64,000 bases of DNA from [Phialemoniopsis] sp. UDSM-2020 (taxonomy: Eukaryota > Ascomycota > Sordariomycetes > Thyridiales > Thyridiaceae). The notes beneath the pieces were generated by a model. That model was not told the DNA's origin, ran no database searches, and saw nothing but the letters and a program-made list of their open reading frames with translations. Shown one piece after another: positions 11,038 through 22,361 of the stretch (positions are counted from its first letter, which is position 1; each line of letters begins with the position of its first letter). The stretch covers positions 1,736,001 through 1,800,000 of the forward strand of contig JAEILZ010000005.1 of the NCBI GenBank assembly GCA_018873225.1. The letters are read 5' to 3'. The translations under genes were made by a program, and so were the position numbers.

Positions 11038-12167
11038 GGAATTTCATCTGTATTAGGAACACAGCAAATAGCAATGTACAACATGACTATTCGAAATCCA
11101 GCCTCGATCAGGTGTTCAGTCCTTTTTGGGGCATATGCTTCTGGCTGACGGTGAATCACACCAGGGTCACGAAGGTTGGTGTGTTCAACTGCCAAGGCTT
11201 CAACATACTACCATGGGCGCCTTCACTTACCCTTTGTAGTGATTAGTTTGCAGCCCTGCTCGGATCCTTGAATCTCACTGTGTGACATGATGATATCAAT
11301 ATTGTCTTTCCAACTCGTCAATTTCACCCCGCGAGGCGACGGCCCGATGCTTACACGCTTCATCAAGACTCAGGGCCGAGGAACAACCAGCTGAACATAC
11401 AGAAACAAAGTGCTGACCGCAGGTTCCGTGCGTGAGTGCAACTACCATTGGTTAAGTCAACTCGTAACAAGCTTTCACTCCACAGCGGGTTCGATATGAA
11501 GCGGCTTATATACGGTAGTGTTGAACATCATTCTATTTTTGGCCGGGGCATAGGGCTGAACTATCAACATCGGACGATGACTTCTAAGGTAATATTGGCA
11601 GCCCCTTTTCGACACCCCGCGTTTGGGGTCTCTTCCATGCAGGCTGACTGTGCTCTCGGGCCGCAGAGGACCAATACGATAAGTGGCAGCTAAAGAGGGG
11701 GTTGATGGGCAGGCTGAGGGGGCCAGCCTGCCATTCGAGCAATGAGAGGAGATCACGGATCGTGAAACTGATTGGTCAGACTCTCAATCTACTCTTGAAG
11801 CTACTGCATGTCTCGAAAGACATCACTAAAATCCGTGCATCTCACGATACCATCGCGACCTATTCGCCCCTTTTCGAAGTTACAGACATTTACAGGGGGC
11901 GGCCGCCGTGATACCCTAAGCTTGATGATACTACCCTCCGGGGATGGTGACATGATCGTTGACCTCTTCCTTAATCCTATGTTCGTCGAAGGAATCTTCA
12001 TATAGGGGAACGAATTGAGGAAGAAAGCGCGCAGATGCTCGAGACGAAGGTCTATAAAAGCTTCTCCTGCCCTTCCCAAGAACATATGAAATCGCAGAAT
12101 TGAACAACAGCCACCATACTCTACAAAGATTCAGTAAAGCCCCCTCAAAGATCAACAAGTATTCATT
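11038..12167. other. Intergenic region, promoter of the GH5 gene
   Basis: Tandem gap between two plus-strand genes. The distal part has no supported gene. The last 200 bases hold a TATA box and a CCGGGG match (11938-11943) to the carbon-repressor CreA consensus, which is weak on its own. Confidence 0.5.
12053..12059 (+). promoter_or_regulatory. TATA box of the GH5 gene
   Basis: TATAAAA lies 109 bp upstream of the GH5 start codon, a usual spacing for a fungal TATA element with a short leader. It suggests a regulated rather than constitutive promoter. Confidence 0.6.
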
Positions 12168-13473
12168 ATGAAGACCGTCTTCGCCATCCTTGGCGCCCTT
12201 GCCGCCTCCGGCCTTGCCTCTCCAACAGCCGAGATCTCGCAGCGTGCCACGTCCAAGAGCTTCGCTGGCACCAACCTCTACTTCCTCCAGGGCCTCTCCG
12301 ACTCTGACCAGGACAGCTACATATCCAGCATCAAGGACTTTGGCATCAAGATCGTCCGCGTCTGGGTCAATGGCCAGAATGGTGACGGACACTGCGAGAA
12401 GGGGAGCAAGATCGTGGTGTCTGTGCCCGACCTCGAGACAACTCTGGGTCAATACAATGACAAGACTCTCGACGCCCTCGACAAAGTGATCAACAAGTTG
12501 GCCAAGAATGGCATTAAGGCGCTCGTCTCGCCCCACGACGCCAACAGTCTGCAGTCCTCGCGCTCGTAAGTGCACATCCCACCCCTGAAAAAAAAACTCC
12601 TGGACGACTGACATTGGTACCCAGGGACGCTTACAATGACCGCTTTGGCTCGGGATACTTCTACGAGAAGCAGGAGGCCTTTGACATCTACGACAAGCGC
12701 CTCACACACATTCTCAATTACAAGGGCAAGTACTCGGGCAAGGTGTGGAAGAACTGGCACGAGGGCATCGCTGCGTTCGACCTGCAGAACGAGCCCATGA
12801 CCACCAAGCCGTCCGAGTGCACGAGCGGTGACACCCACGGCTGGGTCTGCGGCCGGGCCAAGCACATGCGCCAGGTCCTCGGGGCCAACAACGCCATCAA
12901 GATCGCCACTGGTGGTATCGGCGGCGATATCGTGCACGGGTGCAACTTTATCGAGGCAGCTACCAAGTGTGACGCCGTTGACATGATCTCTGGTGAGTAG
13001 TCTTTCGTGAAGATTCCAATTTGCCCGAGATGGGACCTATATGCTGACCTCATGGTGTGTTTGCCACAGTCCACCGATATGCTGGCCCTGAATCAAGCAA
13101 CCCAGAACAGTGGACCAACAGCGAGAAAGGCTGGCTGAAGCAGGCCAACAACAAGCTCGTCTACGTCGAGGAATGGGGCATCGACACCGATAAATATGAC
13201 GCCTCCAAGGAGTACCCTGCCAACATGCAGGACATGATCAACGGCGGCGTGCCACAGCTTTACTGGCAGATCCTCCCCAAGGTATGTTTACTAGAAGATC
13301 AGTGCATGTCGACAAGTTGAATACTGACCAACAAATTACAGAAAGTTTGCGACTACCAGAAGGGCTCAGACCCCTTTGGCATCCATATTGGAAGCGGTGT
13401 TCCCTTCAAGGAGTGGATTGGAAAGATGAACAACGCCAAGGCTGCTCAGGACTGGTCCGCTTTCGGACTGTAG
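12168..13473 (+). CDS. Secreted glycoside hydrolase family 5 (mannanase-like)
   Basis: Four exons, 12168-12565, 12625-12992, 13070-13281 and 13342-13473, with short introns (59, 77, 60 nt), encode 369 residues. A signal peptide occupies about residues 1-18 (MKTVFAILGALAASGLAS). The mature part is a GH5 (beta/alpha)8 barrel: conserved KIVRVWVNG early, the acid/base glutamate in LQNEP (about E189), HRYAGPE at about 257 and the nucleophile in VEEWG (about E290). The spacing of about 100 residues between the two glutamates is right for the clan. Fungal homologues are annotated as endo- or exo-acting beta-mannanases; substrate specificity cannot be read here. No carbohydrate-binding module or GPI signal is visible. 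It is probably extracellular and used on plant cell wall or fungal mannan. Confidence 0.88.
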
Positions 13474-14457
13474 GTTGACTGGCTAGAGCTCCTTGCTGTT
13501 ATTCTGCCTTGTTTAGGATGCTGAGAAGTCAAATGGAGCTGATTCTTGGGGTTTTTTTGACAAAATCGAGGACATCTTGTGCAGACGGCATGGGATCACT
13601 GATCATCATCATCTAACGACGCATGTAAGCCAGGAGGTTGAATTGCCCACCAGATCCTTTTCGAGGGTTAGGTTAGTTGCAACAGTGCTGCCTCTTAAGG
13701 AGCACTAGAAATATAGAAGCATTCTTCTCCCTGCATAACTCAACCCAGAAGTATGTATTGATTCACTTAAGCATTGGCAGCAGTTCTCTCGCACTCGTAT
13801 GATCCACTAAGGATGGAAGATCAGTAGATAGAATTTGTTTACTACCCTAACCACTCACGGGCCAGATATTGTACTCAGACTTACCTAGGTAGGTAGTAGG
13901 ATAAACTTCATCACTACATGTAAATCCAATACGCTGGGGGATGAAATGCCAGCTCTAAGGTATCTTAAGAACAAGAGTAGTCTATCAATAAACACCCCCA
14001 GGAAGTACCAATTATACATTTAATTAGCCATGGATTGGGCTTCGTCGTGAACACCATCTGAAGAGGACTGCTTCGTGGGGGGGGGAAAACTTATCAGGAT
14101 CCTTCTCACCTTGTGAAGGCCTTCCCCTTTTTTGTTCCATCTTCACATTCGCCTTCCCATCACCAACTAGGGACTGGCCGAGGTGCTCCAACGATCAGAC
14201 AGAACCTGAGCCTGTTCCCAAACCACCCTGTATTTCACTCAGCTACTCCTATTTTTTACCATTCTTTTCCTTTCCCTCGCCCTTCCTTTCGTCTCCACAT
14301 CATCTCCTCTCCCTCATCCTCTACTCTCTCACATCCTCTACTCCTCCTACAATCTCTCCTCTCCTACATTCCCTCCTCTTCCACATTCTCTCCTCTACAT
14401 TCTCTCCTCTAATCACGACTTCTTTCACTTGTTTTCCTAGCTTCCTAACTTGAAGTC
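13474..14457. other. Intergenic region with CT-rich leader of the dynamin-like gene
   Basis: Tandem gap with no supported gene. A 9-G run lies at about 14077-14085. The last 190 bases before the next start codon are a strong pyrimidine tract typical of fungal core promoters and 5' leaders. Confidence 0.5.
14265..14412 (+). repeat. CT-rich imperfect tandem repeat
   Basis: Degenerate repeats built on CTCCTCT and ACATTCTCTCCTCT units run up to 50 bases before the dynamin-like start codon. They are probably a promoter or leader pyrimidine tract that has expanded by slippage. Confidence 0.6.
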
Positions 14458-16789
14458 ATGGTGAAGTCCAGAAAGCGAGACATCATCGAGGTGGAGGACG
14501 ATGGCGCCGGCCTGGGCGATCAGGCGCTCCTCACAAAGATCGACAAGCTGAGAGACCTCAATGTTGGCTCACTGGTCCCTCTTCCTCAGGTCTGTTTACC
14601 GATATTTTCAGTTGAGGACTATGACTGACATGGTGCATATAGCTCGTTGTTGTTGGCGACCAGTCGTCTGGCAAGAGCTCAGTTCTTGAGAGCATCACGG
14701 GCTTTGCTTTCCCCAGAGCTGCGGGCCTCTGTACCCGGTACGCAACTCAGATCACCTGTCGACGCGAAATGGTCAAGAGTATCTCTATCTCTATTATTGC
14801 GCACAATGACTCGTCGCCAATTCGGAAGGAGATTCTTCGTCGTTTCAAAAGCGACGTTACAGATATTCAGGGTCAGAATCTGGCCAAAGTGTTCGCGAAC
14901 GTGGATAAGATCATGGGAATTCGCTCGAGCAAGACAGCCGCCCATGCCGACAAGATCAAAGGCAAGAAAGAGTCGCTCACCGCTTTTAGCCAAGACATCC
15001 TCAGGATCGAGGCGAATGGGCCTGATCAGAACCACCTGACTGTCATCGATGTCCCGGGCATCTTCCGGACTGCCACTCCGGGCCTGACAGATGAGAGCGA
15101 TATTGCCTTAGTGCAGGACATGGTGAAGGGCTACATGAAGGACCAGCGCACCATCATACTCGCCGTTGTTCCTTGCAACGTCGACATTGCTACTCAGGAG
15201 ATCCTTAAGCTGGCTAAGGATGTAGATCCTCAGGGTCTTCGCACAATGGGTGTTCTCACTAAACCGGACCTTGCGACCGAGCGCGCAACCCAACAAGCTG
15301 TCATCGACTTGATCGAGGGTAAGCGGAATGACCTTCGACTTGGCTATTGCATTGTCAAGAACCGCGGCGCGGACGATACCAATTCGTCCCTTCGTCAGCG
15401 GAATACAATGGAGAAGGAATTCTTCCGCAACCCGCCCTGGTCTGGCATTTTTGACGAGGGACGGATTGGAATTGAGGCATTGAAGCAACGTCTCAGAGAG
15501 CTTCTCATGGATATCTCGAAGTACGAGCTCCCCAACGTCAAACGCGAGGTTGAGAAGAAGTTGGGAGAGAAGCGCTCGCTCAGCCAGGCCCTGGGACCCT
15601 CTCGTGCCGACACTGATGCTCAACGGTTGTTCCTGACCCATATTGGCACACGCTTCCAAACCCTGTCAAGCAAGGCTCTCAATGCCTACTACACTGATGA
15701 GCCGCTTTTCACTGACTCTCCAGAGCTGCGGCTGGTCACCCGGATCATCAAACTGAACGAGGCATTTTCTACTGTCTTCGCCACTCATGGTCACATGAGA
15801 AACTTCCAGAATATCGAAGGCATCGATTTCAACGATGATTTCATTCATGGAGTTCCTGATCAAGTCGACTTTGAGATCTCACTCAAGAAGTATCCCGATC
15901 TCTACGACATTATTGTCCTTGAGCCGTATGACTGTCCTGCGCCCTTGGAGGGCTCCATCATGGCGCACATCGAGAAGGCCTACCAGGATAGTCGAGGTCC
16001 GGAGCTCGGAACGGTAAGCTTGGATATTTGGAAACATCACTGTTCAATAGGGCGATACAACTGACATAATACTAGTTCAACGCTGCGTTGCTAGGCACTA
16101 CATTCAACGAACAGTCCTCGAAGTGGGACAAGCTGGTTCTGATCCATGTTAGCAATGCCATCGTGATTGTTCACCAATTCATTCGCGATCTGATCGAGGT
16201 CGTCTGCATGGAGAGGAGAGTGTGCAACGAGCTGTGGGAGAACATGCTACGCGAGCCGGTTCTCGACTGTTACCGCAGTGCGATGCAGCATGCTCGCTTC
16301 CTGCTCGCTGTCGAACGCGAGAGCAAGCCTATCACCTTCGACGACTACTTCAACGCCAATCTTCAGAAGGCGCGTAGCGGTCGCCTTGTCGCCGCCGCCC
16401 AGGCCAAAGCCTCGATTCCTCATTGTAGCCCATGTGGTCGAAGCCATGTCAGCAGGCCCGTCATTGAGCCCTCTGCTCTGAAAGACATCGCCATCGAGAA
16501 GGGCAATGCGCAGCAGACCTGCGAAGATGTCCATGACATACTGCGCAGCTACTACAAGATTGCCCGCAAGCGCATTGTCGACGTCGTCTGCCAGCAGGTC
16601 ATCAACAACTTTCTCCTGCACGCTCGAGACGGTCCGCTGGGAATCCTCTGTCCGGCCCGCATCGCTGTGTTGACTGAGCCTCAGCTGGAGTCGATCGCTG
16701 GCGAGGACCTTGGCACCAAACGTCGGCGCGGTCTCATCTCTGATGAGATTCTGCGTCTCGAGGAAGCCAAGCAGGTTCTGCGAGGCTGA
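14458..16789 (+). CDS. Mx-like dynamin superfamily GTPase
   Basis: Exons 14458-14589, 14643-16013 and 16076-16789 encode 738 residues. The G domain starts near the N-terminus: G1 GDQSSGKSS at about 49-57, with the first intron just before the strand that leads into it; a threonine-containing segment GLCTRYATQIT; G3 DVPG near 180; G4 TKPD near 250. A helical middle/stalk region follows (FFRNPPWSGIFDEGRIGIEALKQRL is the usual linker), and a GTPase effector domain closes the protein (CEDVHDILRSYYKIARKRIVDVVCQQVINNFLL). No PH domain, proline-rich region or membrane span is seen. This architecture is that of the Mx-like fungal dynamins, not Vps1 or Dnm1. Their biological role in fungi is largely unknown. 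Confidence 0.92.
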
Positions 16790-17274
16790 TTTACGCATCG
16801 GTTTAACGGAATGGGTAAAATTCCTGCGCACAGCAATGCACTCATCCGTTTCGGTCTCGCTTCACCAGAACATTGGGCACGTCTTGGTTGTAAAATAGGA
16901 ACAAAATACAGGGGCAGATTTCACTCTACGGGAGGTTTATGGGTTGAGCTTGGAGCGACGGAATAGTTTCAGAAGCCATGCTTAGCACTTTCGAGAACAT
17001 GGGCAGGTAGACATTCAACCGTTTGTAGAAAGTCACATCTCAATTCTTTGCTGCAGCATGACAACCCGTGAACTATCCTAGCCCATGTCCAACCTAACCG
17101 TACGAATTCAAAATAGGAAATGTAATCCATGGTATCCGCTTCCCTCCAAAACAAATCTATCTGATATATATACACCAAACATGTCTATGGCGTTGCTTAA
17201 TCATTGAAACAAGTCTCCGCATCCGAAAGCAGTCGCCGCTGCAATAAAGGGACAGACCACCAGCCATACCGGGC
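16790..17274. other. Convergent 3' region, no gene
   Basis: This lies between convergent stop codons and should hold both terminators/polyadenylation regions. I see no supported gene in it. Confidence 0.5.
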
Positions 17275-19809
17275 TCACTTCAGCAGACTCCCAACATCCT
17301 GTAGCCGTATGTTGTTCATATTGGGATTGTTCCCACCCCGATCAATCCTCCCCCATCCAGCGCCCCAGCCCGGTAGTACCGAAGCCGGTGTCGCAATGGC
17401 CGCGTCATGATCGTCGATCGGCGCCGTCGACGAGGTGCTGTCGGCGTAGTAGCTGCTCTCCCCGCTCACGGTCTTTTCTCTTCTGCTACCGCCGCTGCTG
17501 CTACCATTGTGGTTTCCACCGCTGCTGCGCTTCTTCTTGTTATTGCTGGCCATCGCAGCTGACCCCTTTCTCCCGGCCTTGGCCGAGTTCTGCGCCGCCA
17601 GCTCCGGACTCGTCATGATGCCCACGCGCGGACTATATGCCATCCAAGCGCCCTTGTATGCACCGACACGCGGGTAGTTAAAGCCAGCAGGCTGGCCCCC
17701 GCCAAAGGGATTCCAGCGCGCCCACCGCGAGGGTCCCTTCTTGATGCTGCCGTTGCGCCCTGCGTTGTACGACGTGGGTGTCTCGCCGGCGAGCTCCTCG
17801 AGGGTGACGCCCTTGGTCTCGGGCAGCAGGAGCGAGACGAAGGTGCCGCAGAGCATAAAGAGCGCAAATATCTGCATCAGGCGGTCGAGCCAGGGCGAAC
17901 ACTGCGACCCCTTGCAGTCGGGCGGCGAGTCCTTGTTGAGTAGGGGGATGCTGATGACCTGGGCGATGATGGCACCGACCTTGCCCATGGCGGCCGAGAG
18001 GCCGTGGCCCGTCGAGCGGTAGCGCGTCGGGTAGCACTCGCCCGGGATGATGAAGGTTGTCGTGTTGGGCCCCCAGTTGAAGAAGAACTGGGCGATGACG
18101 TAGAGGGTGAGCATGGCGGCCTCGCTGAGGCGGTGGTAGGCGAAGCCGAGGATGCAGAAGAGGACCGTCAGGATGATGAAGCCCCAGATCTGCAGGGCCT
18201 TGCGGCCAAAGGTGTCGATGGTGAAGATGGCGGTCCAGTAGCCCGGGAGGCTGCCGGCGCAGGCGAGGATGATCATGCCGACTGCGTTGTTGTACAGGAG
18301 GTGGTAGAGGCTTGTGCCGTGGGCGTAGCCGATGGCCTGGAGGACGATCGAGTTATTTAAGCCGAGACCATAGAAGGCGAGATCCTATCCTTTGTAAGTG
18401 TTCATGCAGAAAAAAGGGGCGAGTAGCAGGAGCGAGCATACCAGAAAGAACCATGAAAGCGTGGTGCCGATCAACATCTTCATGTTCTTCCAGACACTGA
18501 AGTAGGCGATGACGTCGGGCCACGAGGCCAAAGGCGTCATCAACGACGGGGCGGCGAGCTTCTTCATCCGCGCCTGCTGGATCGGGTCGACCTCGCCCTC
18601 CGACCTACTCTCCATATAAGCCTTGATATCCGCATCCGCCTTCTCGACATCATGGGCGATATCCAGAGTATATCTCGGCGTCTCTGGGATGGTAATTCGG
18701 TAATAGAGTGCGATACAAGCAGGTAGAGCGCCGATACCAACAATGATTCGCCAAGACCGGTCGGCCGCTACCTGACATGCGTAGTCGCAACTGTTGATGT
18801 TCGGGATATTTATGAATGAATCCTTGAAAGCGACTGTGACGATCAGGGCAGTTATAGCTGCTGTAAGCTGTCCAATTCCTTGCATGGAAAAGACAGCAGC
18901 CATCATGGCACCGCGCCATCGTGTCGGAGCGAATCTTCGTGTCTAGTCAGCTTCAATTCGATCAGCGTAGAAGAAGGCCACTCACTCTGAAGTGATGACT
19001 GAAGACAACGGGTAGTCACCTCCTATGCCAATGCCCTGGTCCAGATGTTAGTAACAATTGATGTGCCCCCATCAACAAGACAAGGCAATACTTGCCATCA
19101 TGACTCTCCAGAAAGTTAACAGACCCGTCGAGCTCATGGACTGACTTGGGGCTGCCAACGCGCAGTTGAGTGTGGACAGTACGATGATACCGAGCTCAAT
19201 GCCATACATCTTCCGCCTCCCAAAGACATCGGCGAGCCAGCCGAACACGACCTGTCCGATGACGATTCCCGCACTGGTCGACGCTTTCAAGGCCTGTGAG
19301 ACCGGAGTCGGCAACTGTCCATGGTTTCCGCCAAAGCCATTCCTGGCGTCTTCGGTGCTTCCACTCCAGAAGACTACCCCAAGAAGCGTGGTGATAAGGT
19401 TGATACTGAAAATATCGTAGCTGTCGAGAAAGAAACCAATGCCTGCTACGACTACGGCGCGGATATCTAAATGTGATCGGTTAGACTGGCATATTGGGAG
19501 ATATCTCTGTGACTGAGGTCATAGCTTACGATACATGCCAAACGGAACCTTGTCTATTTCAGACAAAGCAAGCCGTCTCCGCCTACAAAAGTCATGTTAG
19601 TATCGTCAGTAAGACTGGTGGTAAACTGGGTCCGTACAAGTTTGGGTCTTGGATGTGTGAAAAGTCCTCCACTACCTGGGTGTTAGTCAACGTCTTTGTA
19701 CATCATGAGCACGGTTGGACAGACCAAAGTTGTGAAATGCATTGTTTCCTCCAATACTCCGGCCGAATGATGAGACCGGAATGGCCGGTTCAGGAAGCAT
19801 ATGTGACAT
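17275..19809 (-). CDS. Inorganic phosphate permease, MFS PHS family (Pho84-like)
   Basis: Seven exons on the minus strand: 19725-19809, 19638-19671, 19530-19582, 19096-19466, 18986-19035, 18442-18934, 17275-18384; 731 residues. The N-terminus shows GGNNAFHNFVEDFSHIQDPN rebuilt across the first intron, then LALSEID and a first span GIGFFLDSYDIF. Other family marks are GWLADVFGRRKMYGIE, GIGIGGDYPLSSVITSE, WRGAMMAAVF and the second-half DTFGRK and PGECYPTRYRSTGHG. This is a twelve-span proton/phosphate symporter of the plasma membrane. The C-terminal 150 residues are an unusually long low-complexity hydrophilic tail. The fourth intron uses a GC donor. A CACGTG site lies about 515 bp upstream, fitting control by a Pho4/NUC-1-type factor. 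Confidence 0.93.
19036..19095 (-). other. GC-AG intron in the phosphate permease
   Basis: The only nearby GT donor in the usual position breaks the frame. A donor GCAAGT after ATGATG, with acceptor CCAG, keeps the frame and joins FWRVMM to GIGIGGDYP, which is the conserved sequence of this transporter family. The intron is 60 nt with an ACTAAC branch site. Confidence 0.85.
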
Positions 19810-20323
19810 CTTGACGGAAGGTTCTGAGTTCGGACGGGATCCTCAGGGTCCGTGACTGCGATCTACTGCGCCGAAGCGCGCAACCTGAAGTCCATCAACG
19901 TCGGTGTGTCTCTGGCTTGTTGTCCGCAGTAATACGTGGCTCGGATGGCCCTTGATGGTATAATCCGGGGCGCCAGTACAACGCTTAGGTGTGTACAGAC
20001 GTACAGATGTCGAGTCTTTGATGAGGAGAGTTTCGTCGAACGAAGCCTGTTCATATGGAAGACCAATGCGTCAGCCTGTAATCGAGGGGGGTTCTAGAAA
20101 GTGATATAACGCGGATCAGTGGGCGCTTGTGCGTTTGGGCTGAGCATAGATGGGGGCCAACGGAAGACCCTGGTCAAACATCGACCCAGGGCAGTACGTA
20201 AAGAGTGGGATGTGCTGAAGGACGTCGCCCCTCTTGCTACCAGGATTCGGATGGCTAGCTTACTTCATAACGAGGTGTGTAGTATGCCTCTCTAAATGGT
20301 CCCATATCCATGGACCTCTCCCA

Positions 20324-20329
20324 CACGTG
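20324..20329. promoter_or_regulatory. CACGTG, possible Pho4/NUC-1 site
   Basis: A palindromic CACGTG lies about 515 bp upstream of the phosphate permease start. Phosphate-starvation factors of the Pho4/NUC-1 family bind this core. A six-base site occurs by chance about once per 4 kb, so only the context supports it. Confidence 0.4.
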
Positions 20330-21323
20330 GACAGCAAGGGTGAGTGCTCGAAGTTGGGGCCACTACACAGGCTGTTGAGCATCAACGAAAGATAGTTCCT
20401 TGTATTCAGAGAATTATTGTCAAGAAGGCCGCTCCATCTAATCACGGGTCACAAGACCTGCTTCGAAAATAGTACAAGGAAAGTTCAGCCCTCTCTAGTT
20501 GTGAAACTCTAGGTCATTCCGCACGAGTCAAGATGGTTGATGGCAGCACGCGTCCAGTGTACTGGAAGGACAGGCTCACCCGCGAACCGGGCACCTCTAC
20601 GCGTCTGGGTCCTATGAAGGCAGGACTGCTGGTAAACGGGTAGTATTGGCCCCAATGAAACTCTGGTGATGTGATAGCCGCGCACGATGGGGCAGACGAT
20701 TCTACGTATGACTGGGTATGCCTCGAGCGAGGGCCAAAAGGGCTCCCGGGAAATCGAGCCATGACGACCCCCACAGCGGGTAGCCCATCCACAAGAGAAA
20801 CCCCTGTCGAACGTGAGCCCTGCAGACCCTGGAAAGCCCCCTGGATCCCCGTCGCATCGGCCAAGCACAAGATTTCCTGCTGGGATGGCCCGGGCATTTC
20901 GACCCGTGCGTGGTGGAGTGGGCGAATGAGAGCCGCAGCTCTTACAACGTGCAAGACGAAAGAGGCTCGATAGGTGGCGGGCACTAAGCCAGAGCCACCA
21001 ACGACGGGTTTGCACTTGTCGTATCCACACGACTCTCGGTAAAGCTAAACTAGGAGCCTTGATGGGTATCACCATTCAAACTTGACATTCAATGGGGACT
21101 CTCGTGGGATGAGTCTTGGCAAAGAGAGAATCAATTCGATCTCGAGGAAGCAATATCTCCTTTAAGAGCGGTACTCGGGATCTGGTGAGATCATGGAGGT
21201 GACACTGACTGCAATTATGGGAGTCGTGAAAGCGTATCTTCCTCTGTCTTCACTACAGGATCTACAGGCCAAGGAGATCTTCCAAATTTACAACGAACAA
21301 TGACAAAATCTGGTACTATCTTG

Positions 21324-21489
21324 GCAAGTGGGTGACAGATTGGTTGACGGTTTGCCTTCTCGATGTACCTCATTTTATAACTGGTCACCCAGGGTTATCC
21401 CACTACCTAAGCGTATATAGATCATTCAGATTGTTAGTAATTTGGGTAGAAGTTGGTCGAAAACCGTCACCTTTCTGACACCCACTTGC
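21324..21489 (+). mobile_element. MITE-like inverted-repeat element, copy 3 (166 bp)
   Basis: The left end is GCAAGTGGGTGACAG and the right end on the minus strand is GCAAGTGGGTGTCAG. Inverted similarity extends through TGACGGTTT on both sides. TTG flanks each side (21321-21323, 21490-21492). It is about 19 kb from copies 1 and 2, in the same orientation, and has no coding capacity. It has the best-preserved ends of the three. Confidence 0.88.
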
Positions 21490-22361
21490 TTGGGCAAGAT
21501 GGAAGGAATGCTTACAGAGGGACACAAGCAGCCAAAAGCTGGAGAAAAAGAAAGGTGCTCTACTCTCGGTCACGAAGATGGTGCTCTTGATGCAACTCAT
21601 TACTGGGACACCGTTCTGTGCCACTTACAAATGAGTGCTCAAGTACTTTAAACATGTTGGTGAACAAAGCATAATAGTCTCCTACATATTCCGAATGGAG
21701 GTACCACCTCCTCGAATTCTTGCTCAGCGCTTTCACAAGAAGACCGCCAAAGAGGTGCCCTCGCCAAACACGGTCTGCATAAACCAAACCCGGAGCGCCG
21801 GGTCTAGAAACCCTGGACGCCAACGAGAGATTGGCTGGACCACTGTGGCTTACCACCCCTTGCCATTTACACTTAGAAGCCCGCGATAAAAGTGGCGTCC
21901 TGGCGTGATATCGACGGTGCTTGGACCATCTACCCCAGGGCCAGGGGTTTGTGCTGCAGTTCGGCACGCCGGATCGTGGGCCAAGGATCACCAAGACAAT
22001 GGCTGGAGCATCGTGGTCCCATGCTGTTCCCCCAGAGGCCCGCCGGCCCCAGCCTCGCGTAACCGCTCGTAAGACATATCACATCTTCCGTGAGACACCT
22101 AGCGGCCGTGATTAAGGCAAGTTTCAAGGGCCACAGCTTCTCCAGGAACAGCTTTGCTCTGTGGACCACGTGCAAATGCGCTGGTGGATGGCGTGGGGGT
22201 GATTCAAAGAGACTACCCAAACACGACAGCTGTCTCAGTGGGAGGGGATGAGTCAAAGCTGCTTGTTTCAATCTGCTCTCGGTATTAATCACCGATCGGA
22301 ACGATGAGATCTCGAAAATATTCATGATTCATTTAGTTTTCATTTGACTCTGTGGCAAGGT

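Larger units (their letters stand above)
19810..22361. other. 2.5 kb intergenic region with MITE copy 3, no gene supported
   Basis: This lies upstream of the phosphate permease and downstream of MET2. Open frames here (for example 20509-21075 minus) are arginine/proline-rich, overlap one another and show no domain. It contains one inverted-repeat transposon and two CACGTG sites, at 20324 and 22167. Confidence 0.5.

Noticed and set aside
19676..19701. A 26-nt intron in the phosphate permease (GTACAA...CCCAG)
   Set aside because: In frame but too short to splice. A 53-nt intron (19672-19724) instead gives the conserved HNFVEDFSHIQDPN.
20509..21075. 188-codon minus frame
   Set aside because: Arginine- and proline-rich with overlapping alternative frames; no domain.
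22167..22172. CACGTG as a Cbf1-type site for MET2
   Set aside because: It lies beyond the 3' end of MET2, not in its promoter.
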